The notes under the pieces were generated by a model that was not told the origin of the DNA, ran no database searches, and saw only the letters and a list, made by a program, of their open reading frames with translations. A stretch of 64,000 bases of DNA from JAEZKC01 sp046546375 (lineage in GTDB: Bacteria > Fibrobacterota > Chitinivibrionia > Chitinivibrionales > Chitinispirillaceae), in assembly GCA_046546375.1 (NCBI GenBank), contig JBKGXV010000001.1, positions 120,460 to 184,459 of the forward strand, given 5' to 3'. Within the stretch, counting starts at the first letter, position 1. Every line of letters starts with the position of its first letter. This document shows, one piece after another, positions 17,486 to 26,328 of this stretch. Made by a program: the position numbers and the translations under genes.

Positions 17486-18943
17486 ATGAAATTCACAGCG
17501 AAATTTCTAACCGCCATCACCAGTGTTTGCCTCTTTCTGGCTGGTTGTGCTCCGCAGGTCGATTTGAGCGTCCTTGCCTCTATGAGTCAGGATCAGCAGA
17601 AGTTTCTGGAAAATGAGATACTGCCTCGGTTTGAAGACAGGAACAGGTGTCGGGTCGAGATAATCAATGTGGATTACCAGCAGAAGTTGTGGAAAGAAGT
17701 TCCGGACAGTTTAGATCTGGTGAAGGTTCCTTTTACAGCTGGTCGGCAGATTGCGCGAAATTTCAAGTTTCTGATCCTCGACTCTGTTCTTGAGAAGACC
17801 GGAAATGAAAAGTTCAAAAAGCAGCTCTTATTGACATCGCTCGGGGCTGTGGATGGAGATCAATTTTATATTCCAAGAGAATTTGATACTCGTTTGATTG
17901 TATATCGCAAAAGCAAGGTAAGGGAAGCTTTGGAAAAGTGGAGACGGCATAGAAATTCAATCGATAAATCAATCAGAAGAATAAACGGATACGGGTTGCC
18001 TTCAAATTATCTGCTTGAGGAGAATCCGGAAGAGTGGGATTTCTTTGATGTTTTTGTTATGGGATGGCTTTGGGCCAGTGGGGATTACGGAGGTTCAATG
18101 CAGCCTAGAATTGCTCATCCGGTGAATGGAAACAAAGGCTTGGCCCCTCGGCAGGTCGATCATCTAGTTCAGTTCGGAATTGATTCATCTGAAATGTTGA
18201 ATATGCAGAGTGAAGGTGTGATAGATATGTTTGAATGGGAGGCTGTGTTTGCTTCTGTAGGAATCTACAATCCGCTCATGTGGAAGGAGAATTGGGATAG
18301 CAAGGATGTATGGGAAGCGTTCGGAAATGACGAGGTGTTTCTTTCGTTTCTGTCTCCAAGTGACTGTTTTTATATTCACGGGACCGGAAAGGACAGTGTG
18401 TTGGGGTATTTGGATGATCCTGAAGATATGGGAACGGCCACTATGCCTCGAGCCTGTTCTGTAGAACTTGATTCCATGGGAATGCCGCTTAGAGAGGGGA
18501 GTAAGTCGGTTATGACTGGCGGCTGGTGGTGGGGAATTCCGGCCAGTTCTTCTGATCCGGCTCTTTCTTTGAAGCTGGTTTGTTTTCTGTCACAGAATGA
18601 GATTCAGATTAAGGAATGCTCCAATTTCGGAATGATTCCTGTGAGAAAAGATGTTCTCAGTTTCATGCCCATCATGTTCGGTGACGGGTGGGTGACTCAG
18701 GTCTACAATACCTCATTTCAGCAACTGATGCACAATGATGAAAATGTGATTGCCGGTGGTGAGGATTCACAGCAGATGTATACATTGTATCTTGAAGCTT
18801 GGAATGATATAGTGGTTCAGGAAAACTGGTCTGAAGACAGTGTCCTGCCCGACAGATCATATATCAGACGATTACTAAGAGATCGGTATAGTTCGCAAGT
18901 TGAAAGCACACTCATTGGCCAAACCGGGACTGTTCATGACTGA
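17486..18943 (+). CDS. Orphan extracellular solute-binding lipoprotein
   Basis: This 485-residue protein has the lipobox LFLAGC with Cys21. The rest follows the two-lobed family 1 (sugar-type) ABC solute-binding protein plan: an N-terminal lobe with FLENEILPRFEDR, a hinge, and C-terminal features such as PASSSDPALSLKLVCFLSQNE and NFGMIPVRKDV. No permease or ATPase gene is near it. Instead it overlaps by eight bases a TPR gene, then a coiled-coil gene and a membrane AraC-type gene. A sensory rather than transport role is inferred from that. The ATG at 17486 begins the signal peptide; the frame is open back to 17393. Confidence 0.82.
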   Translation: MKFTAKFLTAITSVCLFLAGCAPQVDLSVLASMSQDQQKFLENEILPRFEDRNRCRVEIINVDYQQKLWKEVPDSLDLVKVPFTAGRQIARNFKFLILDSVLEKTGNEKFKKQLLLTSLGAVDGDQFYIPREFDTRLIVYRKSKVREALEKWRRHRNSIDKSIRRINGYGLPSNYLLEENPEEWDFFDVFVMGWLWASGDYGGSMQPRIAHPVNGNKGLAPRQVDHLVQFGIDSSEMLNMQSEGVIDMFEWEAVFASVGIYNPLMWKENWDSKDVWEAFGNDEVFLSFLSPSDCFYIHGTGKDSVLGYLDDPEDMGTATMPRACSVELDSMGMPLREGSKSVMTGGWWWGIPASSSDPALSLKLVCFLSQNEIQIKECSNFGMIPVRKDVLSFMPIMFGDGWVTQVYNTSFQQLMHNDENVIAGGEDSQQMYTLYLEAWNDIVVQENWSEDSVLPDRSYIRRLLRDRYSSQVESTLIGQTGTVHD

Positions 18944-20393
18944 TGAGATTGAAATGGAAAAACTGAGAATGCAGTTTCGTGAACACCCCCGGGATCTGGA
19001 CTGCGGGTTGAGTTTAATTCAGCGTTGTGCTGATCTGGGCTGGTACAACGAAGGATTGGATGTTTGCAGAAATCTGCTCAAGTTTCATGAAAAGGAGTAC
19101 TCTCTACTGCTGGAGTACGGCAATATTCTTTATAAGCATAATGATATGGAGGAAGCCAAAGAGGTTTTTTCCAAACTTGTGAAAATCAAACCTGATCGGA
19201 TAGAGGCGTGGAACAATCTGGGAATACTACAGCTTGCCGCAGGTGAATTTGAAAATGCGGCACGATCTTTCGAGCAGATACTCCAGATGGAACCCGAAAA
19301 TCCCGGAGCTTTGTTGAATTTAGGTAATTATTATTCTGAAAAAGGCGATTTATTTAAGGCCCATTCCTGTTTTGAGCAGGCCACGTCTGGAAAACCTGAT
19401 TTTCCGGAAGCTTGGTACAATCTGGGTAATTCTTATCTTGTTCTCAGTGAGTATGAAAAGGCAAAGAGGGCTTTCAAAAAGGCGCTTCATTATGATCCGC
19501 TCTTTGGTTCAGCTTACAAGAATTTAGGTTTCACTTGTGAAAAAATGGAGGATTGCGAAAGTGCTCTGGAGTACTATCAAAAAGCTTTCGAGTTCAACAA
19601 GGCTGATGCCGGTATTCAGATAAACATGGCTGGTATTTATTTGCGTGAGGGGGAACTGGATGAGGCCTTCAGGTGCTGCAGAAATGCTGTACGGCTGGCA
19701 CCTCGAGAACCATGCGGATGGTCTTCAATGCGCAAAGTTGCATTGAAGCTGAAGGATGGAGCATCCTATCTTCGGGCAACGCTGGCGCTTATAAGCCGGT
19801 TGAGCGACACTGAAGTGGCTTACAGTATAGGTGATTTGAGGGAAATGGGGCGTGAACAGGAGGCTCAGAAGTTGCTCGAACATGCCGACAGGCTCAGCCG
19901 GGGAGGGGATCTGCTGGATGCGCTCCGGCTGGTTTTGTATAGAAAGAGAAAACTTCAGCCCGGGCGCACCGCTGCGATATTCAGAAGACTCTCACTTATA
20001 CCGGATCCGGATATGTTGATTCTGGAATGCCTGGCCGAGTATGCTTACATGATTGGTTCATACGAGCGGGTAATAATGTGGTTGGAACCGATTGAAAATT
20101 TGCCGATTAAAAGCAAAATCCTGCTCTGGCGCTCGTATATGAAGACCGGCAGTGCAGAATCTGCAGAAAAACTGGCTTGTGAATATACTGAATCCGTTGG
20201 TGAAGAGTTTGACTGCTTGTTGCTTTTGGCTGAACTGCATGCTGCTGAGGGTGATGAGGAGAATGCAAGGGAGTATCTGGTCCGGGCCTGCAGGTCGGGA
20301 AAAGGAGATTTCCTCTCTCTTCAGGTTAATCCTCTTCTGCTGAAAATTTACAGAAATATCGAGAAGAGAGATGCTGCAGCAAAGGTGAATTGA
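18936..20393 (+). CDS. Cytoplasmic TPR-repeat protein
   Basis: This 486-residue protein has no signal peptide. Residues about 45-285 hold at least six tetratricopeptide repeats (EAWNNLGILQLAAGEFENAA, EAWYNLGNSYLVLSEYEKAK and similar). The C-terminal 200 residues are helical and more divergent. Its ATG overlaps the stop of the solute-binding gene by eight bases, so translation is probably coupled. A scaffold role between the other products of the cluster is likely but not shown. Confidence 0.85.
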   Translation: MTDEIEMEKLRMQFREHPRDLDCGLSLIQRCADLGWYNEGLDVCRNLLKFHEKEYSLLLEYGNILYKHNDMEEAKEVFSKLVKIKPDRIEAWNNLGILQLAAGEFENAARSFEQILQMEPENPGALLNLGNYYSEKGDLFKAHSCFEQATSGKPDFPEAWYNLGNSYLVLSEYEKAKRAFKKALHYDPLFGSAYKNLGFTCEKMEDCESALEYYQKAFEFNKADAGIQINMAGIYLREGELDEAFRCCRNAVRLAPREPCGWSSMRKVALKLKDGASYLRATLALISRLSDTEVAYSIGDLREMGREQEAQKLLEHADRLSRGGDLLDALRLVLYRKRKLQPGRTAAIFRRLSLIPDPDMLILECLAEYAYMIGSYERVIMWLEPIENLPIKSKILLWRSYMKTGSAESAEKLACEYTESVGEEFDCLLLLAELHAAEGDEENAREYLVRACRSGKGDFLSLQVNPLLLKIYRNIEKRDAAAKVN

Positions 20394-20511
20394 CATTGAT
20401 CTGAATAAACGAATGTTGTATGTTAAAATATTCGGAAAAGACCCCGGGAATAGAGTTTTCCGAAGTTTTGAGTTTCCGTTGAGGCGGAGCATAGAGAAAG
20501 GCAGGACTGAA

Positions 20512-21657
20512 ATGAAAAGAGTTGATCGGGTTTCGGATACAGTTTTGAATCTGGGTGGTAATTCCGTTGATTCCAACAAATTTTATTCAATTTTGTTGGA
20601 TGCCCGGGCGGCAAGCATTTCAGAAGGCATGTATGATATTGCCGAAAAACTGCTGCACAGTGAAAAAGACAATGCCAAACTGGCGCTCGATCAGCTATGG
20701 GCTTTGAAGAAAAGTTTGCTCCACCAGGATGCCTGTGGCACGATTGATCTTCTCATAGACTACTATCAGGAGAAAATCGATGTGCTTAGGGAAAAAGAAG
20801 AGAATATAAAAAAGGTCAGTAAGGATACCCGTTCGCTTATCGAGGACAAGAGAAAAAAAGATGAGGAAATTGCTTCTGTTAAAACTCAGATCAGCGACTG
20901 TACCCGTGAGCTGAAGGAATTGCAGGCAAAACTGGAAACTCTCCGGAAACGGGAAGAGGAACTGCAATTCATAGGTCAGCAGCTGAGTAAAGAGATCGGC
21001 ACAAATGAAAGTGATATGGTAAACGGCCTTTACGAAATTATCCTGCGTCCATCAGAGCAACCGGAACCGGAAAATATCGAAACTACAAGTAGTACCGCGG
21101 TTATTCCAAAAGAACAGCTTGCGGAAGATGTGGATAAAGAAGACATATCAGAAACTGAGCAGAGAAGCAAGTATTCAGAAGACCTGATCGACTCGGAATC
21201 TGCTGAGCCTGAGCTGCAGATTCCCGAACCTGTGGTCTATCCGAAATCCGTGGTTAAAACAACCGGCGGGAAGGTTATAGGGGAATATTTTTATGATGGT
21301 GAAGTTTATAAAAATGAGCGTCATTATATATATAACAGCAGATTTTTTTCTGAAAAGCTATGTGCAGGTGTCAAAATTCTGAATCTGAAATTCAGCCAGA
21401 CTCTTCATTCCGAACTTATGCAGATGGTCGAGGATGTTTGCAAAAGAGTGAAAGATAGCTCACGAATCCATTTTGAAGTTTCAACAAACGAAATTCTGAA
21501 CGAGAAGAATCTTAAACAGCTTCTTCAGGATTTCAAACACAAAACTTTTGAGGAAGTCGAGAAATTCGGCTTGAGACTGAAAGCAAAAATTGATGCTTTG
21601 GGAACCAACTACGGAGTCATGCTCCAGGAACAGATGCAGCGGTGTGCGGAAAAATAA
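20512..21657 (+). CDS. Coiled-coil protein of unknown function
   Basis: This 381-residue soluble protein has an N-terminal helical part (about 20-80), a long heptad-rich coiled coil (about 80-165, rich in Lys/Glu with repeated REKEEN / ELKELQAKLETL patterns) and an acidic Pro/Ser/Glu linker (about 185-250). A C-terminal domain (about 260-381) begins TGGKVIGEYFYDGEVYKNE. I do not recognise the family. The ATG at 20512 has AGGA five bases upstream; the frame is open to 20413. It overlaps the next start by 16 bases. Confidence 0.7.
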   Translation: MKRVDRVSDTVLNLGGNSVDSNKFYSILLDARAASISEGMYDIAEKLLHSEKDNAKLALDQLWALKKSLLHQDACGTIDLLIDYYQEKIDVLREKEENIKKVSKDTRSLIEDKRKKDEEIASVKTQISDCTRELKELQAKLETLRKREEELQFIGQQLSKEIGTNESDMVNGLYEIILRPSEQPEPENIETTSSTAVIPKEQLAEDVDKEDISETEQRSKYSEDLIDSESAEPELQIPEPVVYPKSVVKTTGGKVIGEYFYDGEVYKNERHYIYNSRFFSEKLCAGVKILNLKFSQTLHSELMQMVEDVCKRVKDSSRIHFEVSTNEILNEKNLKQLLQDFKHKTFEEVEKFGLRLKAKIDALGTNYGVMLQEQMQRCAEK

Positions 21658-22580
21658 TTAATCATTCATGTTTGGTATTGCTTTTTGTCACCTTTTTTCT
21701 GAGCAGTACCACGTTGAGTCAAGACTCTCTTTCCATTTCTGTCTTTGAAGACAGTGCCAATGTCCAAACAGAAGACAGTCTCGAGGTATCCAGTGCTGCT
21801 GATGATACTTCGAGTGTTCAAGACAGTTCCGATTTGGATACTGCTGAAATTCAGACAAAGCAGGACAGCACTGGTGAAAATGCCAAGGATTCCTTGGCTG
21901 CTGCAGACAGTACAACTGAAACGTCTCTGGATTCCGTTTCCGCGGCAGACAGTACTTATGAATCTCTAGGCATGGCCGATTCTGCTGCTGAAGATAGTCT
22001 GCCGGCATTGCACACAGCTGAACCGCCGCTCACTGTTCAGAAAACAAGTTCTGAATCAGTGCAGAGAGAAAAAACGGTAACTTCAAATCCCACTCTTGAT
22101 TCCTTTCTGGATTGGGTTTATGACCACATTCCTCATCTTGTTTTTATTTTATTGTGTGTGGTGCTTATCCTTTATACCTTGTTTTACTTTATCAGAAAAA
22201 AAGATTCCAGAAGGTTTCTGACTACTACTCGGCTTTCCGTGTTTGATAAAATGGTTCAAAGGACATGCCGGTATATCGAATCAAATTTCAGTGATCCTCA
22301 GCTTACAGTGGAATCAATCTGCCGGGATCTGGTGACAGGGGAAGCATATCTCGAAGCTCTTTTCGAAAAGGAGTTGGGCATCAGTATTGATGAATTCATA
22401 ATTCAGGTACGGGTGAATCACCTGAGAATGCTTATGAAAGAAGATCCGGAAATCACCTCTGATCAGATTACAGACCTATGCGGGTTTAAGAATATGGATG
22501 ATGCAGAGCAGGCGTTCCGTTCAATTACAGGTGTACCACTGGAGCAGTTGAAAAGATCTCTAAGGGAACAGTCCGCTTGA
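21642..22580 (+). CDS. Transmembrane AraC-type DNA-binding protein
   Basis: This 312-residue protein has an N-terminal signal-like segment (about 8-26). A Ser/Asp/Thr/Ala-rich extracytoplasmic region (about 27-150) carries repeats of the type AADST and DSL. A membrane helix (about 166-184) and a cytoplasmic AraC family domain (about 205-308) follow. The latter shows both helix-turn-helix units: TVESICRDLVTGEAYLEALFEKELGIS and ITDLCGFKNMDDAEQAFRSITGVPLEQLKR. A membrane-tethered AraC regulator would carry a signal across the membrane to DNA. It starts at GTG 21642 inside the upstream gene, so coupled translation is likely. No other function can be read from it. Confidence 0.85.
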   Translation: MCGKIINHSCLVLLFVTFFLSSTTLSQDSLSISVFEDSANVQTEDSLEVSSAADDTSSVQDSSDLDTAEIQTKQDSTGENAKDSLAAADSTTETSLDSVSAADSTYESLGMADSAAEDSLPALHTAEPPLTVQKTSSESVQREKTVTSNPTLDSFLDWVYDHIPHLVFILLCVVLILYTLFYFIRKKDSRRFLTTTRLSVFDKMVQRTCRYIESNFSDPQLTVESICRDLVTGEAYLEALFEKELGISIDEFIIQVRVNHLRMLMKEDPEITSDQITDLCGFKNMDDAEQAFRSITGVPLEQLKRSLREQSA

Positions 22581-22611
22581 ATACTGCCTTGCTCTTCTCT
22601 CAATCATCTTC

Positions 22612-22640
22612 TTGCCTAAAAAAAAACTAGAACGTATATT
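22612..22640 (+). promoter_or_regulatory. Sigma70-type promoter for tRNA-Pro
   Basis: TTGCCT (22612-22617) and TATATT (22635-22640) are 17 bases apart, about 65 bases before the tRNA. The minus-10 region lies within a CTAGAA/TTCTAG inverted repeat (22627-22644). Confidence 0.5.
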
Positions 22641-22705
22641 CTAGAATCGATGAAAACTACTTTTCATTATCCAGCCATACCGCTCAGCAGTTAAGAAAAT
22701 ATCAT

Positions 22706-22779
22706 CGGAGTGTAGCGCAGTTTGGCAGCGCGCTTGGTTCGGGACTAAGAGGTCGGAGGTTCAAATCCTCTCACTCCGA
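22706..22779 (+). tRNA. tRNA-Pro (anticodon CGG)
   Basis: A full cloverleaf can be drawn: acceptor arms CGGAGTG and CACTCCG, D arm GCGC...GCGC, anticodon stem CTTGG/CTAAG with the loop TTCGGGA, and T arm GGAGG/CCTCT with the TTCAAAT loop. The loop places CGG at positions 34-36, reading codon CCG. The first pair C1-G72 and discriminator A73 are proline tRNA identity elements. CCA is not encoded. Confidence 0.95.
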
Positions 22780-22832
22780 TATTTTCTTCTTTACCGGAAT
22801 ATTCTTCTCCGGCCAAAACAGTTCCCCTTAAC

Positions 22833-23642
22833 ATGGAAAAGTGTATGGATCAGTTTATGATCGATAGTGACAGTTCTTTTTTGTCTCGAAAATCCTTTGA
22901 TGAGGTTGACCAAATCATTGAGAACCGACCATTTCTTATTGTGCCTCTCGGTGGCTGTGAACCATTTGGTTGCGGGGCTGCACTGGGAGCAGAATCAATC
23001 TGTTGTGGAGAACTGGCTCACATACTTTCGCGGCGTCTTGACATTTCTTCTGCACCGTTGCTTCCGTTCGGCTGTTCTGTACCTTTCATGTCCTTTGGCG
23101 GGAGTTGCGGGATGAGGCCGCGTACATTGATCAATCTTATGCTGGAGCTTCTGCATTGCTACATATTTCAGGGATTCAGGAACGTATTTGTGATAAATAC
23201 CGTACCGTTTAATAGAGAACCCCTTGAAGAGGTGAAAACGCGTATCTCAAAAAAATACAAAGACGTGAAGATCGGCGTTTTCGACCTTAATTCGGATTCT
23301 CGTCTTAGAAAATTCACTGGTATGGATCAGGCCGAATCTGTTTTCGATCGAAATGAGAGGCTCTTTCTTTCGGTTCTGTCTCATTTGGCTCCAGAATTGC
23401 TCGAAGGCAGAAGGGGAAAAAACACCGGAGCTGCTTCTGAAAAGGAGTACGCTAAGTGGAGAAGACGTGGCAGGGATCCTCAGAAATACCGTTCACTTTT
23501 TCCCGAGGGGCTGGTGAGTACGGATATGGGAAATTTTGATCCGCAGCAGGGCAAAGTACTCTTTGAGTTTGTATTGGATACGGCACAAACCGATATTCAA
23601 AAATTATTCGACCTCGACGAAAGCAAAACAAGCAATGCTTGA
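22833..23642 (+). CDS. Creatininase-family pseudoenzyme
   Basis: This 269-residue protein fits creatininase/MftE-type amidohydrolases in overall pattern: an N-terminal strand FLIVPLGGCEP, then LMLELLHCYIFQGFRNVFVINT. The usual metal site E-x-HGxHLPxxTD reads here E43 P F45 G C G48 A A L G A E54. Both histidines are thus lost and Asp is replaced by Glu, and the NGHGGN motif is replaced by NTVPFN. It is probably catalytically dead or uses other chemistry. Its stop overlaps the M16 peptidase start by eight bases, so the two are probably made together. Confidence 0.65.
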   Translation: MEKCMDQFMIDSDSSFLSRKSFDEVDQIIENRPFLIVPLGGCEPFGCGAALGAESICCGELAHILSRRLDISSAPLLPFGCSVPFMSFGGSCGMRPRTLINLMLELLHCYIFQGFRNVFVINTVPFNREPLEEVKTRISKKYKDVKIGVFDLNSDSRLRKFTGMDQAESVFDRNERLFLSVLSHLAPELLEGRRGKNTGAASEKEYAKWRRRGRDPQKYRSLFPEGLVSTDMGNFDPQQGKVLFEFVLDTAQTDIQKLFDLDESKTSNA

Positions 23643-24930
23643 GAATATAAGACAGAAGACACTGAAGAATGGCTTGAAAGTAATATGCCTGAAAAAGAAC
23701 GATGCTCCCATAGTTTCACTCCAGGTATGGTATAAAGTAGGGAGTGTATGTGAACCGGATGGCGTGAGGGGAATAAGTCATTTTCTTGAGCACATGATGT
23801 TTCGTGGGTCGAAGAATGTGGCCAGTGAGGAGCATGCCCGTAAAATCAACGACGTAGGTGGGCACTGCAATGCGTTCACCGCGGAGGACGTTACTGCTTA
23901 TGTAAATAGTGTCCCCAGGGACTATCTTGATCTTGCCCTTGAGCTGGAAGCGGACCGTATGGACGGGCTTAGCCTGGATAATTCTATTCTGGAAACTGAG
24001 CGTAAGGTAGTGCTCGAGGAGTATTTCACTTATATGAACAATCCCGTGGCAAAGGCATTTCTGGAGTTCCGTCATGAGTTTTACGGAAAACATCCCTATG
24101 CCCTAAGTCCTTTGGGGATCATAGATGATCTTCGCTCCTTTTCCAGAGATGATTGTCATCAGTATTACAGTCGGTGGTACACTCCTGACAATGCTGTCCT
24201 TGTTGTGGTGGGGGATTTTGAAAGCGAGCAGGATGTATTTGAGAAAGTTGATCAGTATTTCGGAACCAAATCACGCCGGTCGGATAAATACAGGGTCGAA
24301 AAACCAGACCTGAACGGAGCTCACAGAATGAAACGGAAAGTGGATTTTGACGTTCCCATTATGATTTACGGCTTTCCAGCTCCGCCTTCTTCACATGATG
24401 ATGCTCTCGCACTTGAGATTCTGCAGATAGTGTTATCCGGCGGTGAAACAAGCAGACTTCATCGTGAAATGGTCAGAAAAAGATCTGTTGCGGTTATGGT
24501 GGGAGGATTGAATCAGTTCCTCAAGTTTTCCGGTATGTCCATGTTCTTTGCTGCTTTTACCCCGGATATGTCTTCGAAGAAAATTGAAAAAGAGCTGGAA
24601 AGGCAGATAGAGCATCTAAAAAATGACGGGATAACTGAACAGGAATTTGAAAAAGTGAAGAATGCCACTCTTACCAGCCGTACTTTCGAATTGTATTCCT
24701 CTGAGAATGTTTGTCAAAGGATCGGCTATGGAGAGTTAATCGAGGGCGATTACAGATTATGGGCTCGCAGGTTTGAAGCCTTGAAAATGCTGAATCGAGA
24801 AGTATTGGTTGAAACTGCAAGAAAATACTGGGATAAATCAAACCGTCATCTGTTGCTGCTGAAACCGAAGAAGACAAAACCGCTGCTTTTTGCAGCTGGC
24901 TTGCTGCGACGGGTTTTCGGGCGTTTTTGA
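23635..24930 (+). CDS. M16 family metallopeptidase, catalytic subunit
   Basis: This 432-residue protein has no signal peptide. The inverted zinc motif HFLEH (H49, E52, H53) and the downstream ETERKVVLEEY supply the zinc ligands and water-activating Glu of pitrilysin-like peptidases. The second half is the usual inactive M16 domain, but the Arg/Tyr pair that binds substrate is not evident (MVRKRSVAVMV). It therefore looks like the catalytic half of a two-subunit M16B enzyme whose partner is the next gene. The start overlaps the end of the creatininase-like gene. Confidence 0.9.
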   Translation: MLENIRQKTLKNGLKVICLKKNDAPIVSLQVWYKVGSVCEPDGVRGISHFLEHMMFRGSKNVASEEHARKINDVGGHCNAFTAEDVTAYVNSVPRDYLDLALELEADRMDGLSLDNSILETERKVVLEEYFTYMNNPVAKAFLEFRHEFYGKHPYALSPLGIIDDLRSFSRDDCHQYYSRWYTPDNAVLVVVGDFESEQDVFEKVDQYFGTKSRRSDKYRVEKPDLNGAHRMKRKVDFDVPIMIYGFPAPPSSHDDALALEILQIVLSGGETSRLHREMVRKRSVAVMVGGLNQFLKFSGMSMFFAAFTPDMSSKKIEKELERQIEHLKNDGITEQEFEKVKNATLTSRTFELYSSENVCQRIGYGELIEGDYRLWARRFEALKMLNREVLVETARKYWDKSNRHLLLLKPKKTKPLLFAAGLLRRVFGRF

Positions 24931-24945
24931 AACGGAATACAAATT

Positions 24946-26268
24946 ATGTCAAAATATGTGTTTCCTCCAATGGAAGAAAAAAATCTCTCCAATGGATTAC
25001 GACTCATACTCGTTCCTGACCGCAATCAGGGAGGGGTAGTGGCTGCGATGCAGTTTCCCTTCGGCAGACTATGTGATGAGGATGGCCTGGAGGGAACTGC
25101 TGAAATGGTAATGGGGATGATGCAGAAAGGAACACGGTCGCTGTCTTCTGAAGAATTTTCGGAAAAGTTTGAATACAGGGGAGCGATGCTCAGTGGCAAT
25201 GCAGGTGAAGAGCATAGTATTTTTGAGCTGAGGATGCTTTCCACCTGCCTTTCTGAATTGTTTCCTCTTTTCTGGGAAATGATATTCAGGCCTGCTTTTG
25301 ACAAAAAAGAGTTCGGGCGGTACAGACGTGAGGTGCTTACTGCTCTTCAGGCAGAATCTATTGACCCCACTTTTCTTGCCAATCGTCATTTTTATGCTGA
25401 GCTGGCCGGCAAAAAGCATCCTTCCGGCCGGTATCACTCTTCTGAATCCATAAAGCGGATCACATTAGAGGGACTGCACAGGTTTCACCAAAAATACATT
25501 GCTGCTTCAGATGCTGTTCTCGTAGTGGCTGGTGATTTCGATCCCGAAAGCTTTATGCAGGAGTTCAGCTCTTTAGTCGAATCCAAGGAAACTGCATCTG
25601 CTTGTGAGCGGGTTGAAGCCGAAGCTTTAAGTATTGGGAAAAGTACAATCAGAGTAGTGGATAAACCCGATTTGACCCAGACAACGATTTTAATGGGCCA
25701 TCCCGTTCCGGGTGAGAATTGTGAGGACAGAAACGCAATCGCCATAGCCAATTATATTCTCGGTGCCGGTAATTTTTCCTCCCGGCTGATGAATCGGATC
25801 AGGTCACGACATGGAAGAACCTATGGTATAGCTTCCACCATTGCCAGCGAACGCTATTTCGGAGCATTTCTGATTTCCACCTCAACCCAGAATCAGACGG
25901 TAGGGGAGGTATATTCCACCATAATTGAGGAATACAAGCTGTTCTGCAGTGAGGGTGTCACACAAGATGAACTTGACAAGGCTAAACGTTTCGCCATAGG
26001 GAATATTGCTTTTCAGCTTGAGGGGATCACCAATGTGGTCGAAAAACTGCTGTGGTTGCGTTTTTACGGTCATGAAAATTCCTATATAGAGAATTTTGAT
26101 GAAAAGGTGGATGCTCTCACCGTAGATGGTGTGAACACGGCTATACATAAATACTTTTCTCCCGAAAAAATGATCACGGTTATGGTGGGAAGGAAGGCTG
26201 AATTGTTTTCTCAGCTGGAGAATTTCACTACGGAATTGAAAACATTCAATTACTGGGATGCTGTTTGA
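24946..26268 (+). CDS. M16 family peptidase, non-catalytic subunit
   Basis: This 440-residue protein shares the M16 fold pattern, but at the zinc site it reads GLEGTAEMVMG, without histidines. It keeps RSRHGRTYGIAS, the Arg/Tyr substrate-binding pair that the upstream subunit lacks. Heterodimeric M16B enzymes are known in which one subunit has HXXEH and the other the R/Y pair. This pair fits that scheme. The spacing to the catalytic gene is 15 bases. Confidence 0.88.
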   Translation: MSKYVFPPMEEKNLSNGLRLILVPDRNQGGVVAAMQFPFGRLCDEDGLEGTAEMVMGMMQKGTRSLSSEEFSEKFEYRGAMLSGNAGEEHSIFELRMLSTCLSELFPLFWEMIFRPAFDKKEFGRYRREVLTALQAESIDPTFLANRHFYAELAGKKHPSGRYHSSESIKRITLEGLHRFHQKYIAASDAVLVVAGDFDPESFMQEFSSLVESKETASACERVEAEALSIGKSTIRVVDKPDLTQTTILMGHPVPGENCEDRNAIAIANYILGAGNFSSRLMNRIRSRHGRTYGIASTIASERYFGAFLISTSTQNQTVGEVYSTIIEEYKLFCSEGVTQDELDKAKRFAIGNIAFQLEGITNVVEKLLWLRFYGHENSYIENFDEKVDALTVDGVNTAIHKYFSPEKMITVMVGRKAELFSQLENFTTELKTFNYWDAV

Positions 26269-26291
26269 GCTGCGCAAGCTTCTTTTTAAGA

Positions 26292-26320
26292 TTGCTGAAA
26301 AGTATATAGTCTACTATATT
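26292..26320 (+). promoter_or_regulatory. Sigma70-type promoter directly before folK
   Basis: TTGCTG (26292-26297) and TATATT (26315-26320) are 17 bases apart. The expected transcription start is about 26327, only two bases before the folK ATG at 26329. Confidence 0.5.
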
Positions 26321-26328
26321 AAAGCGAT

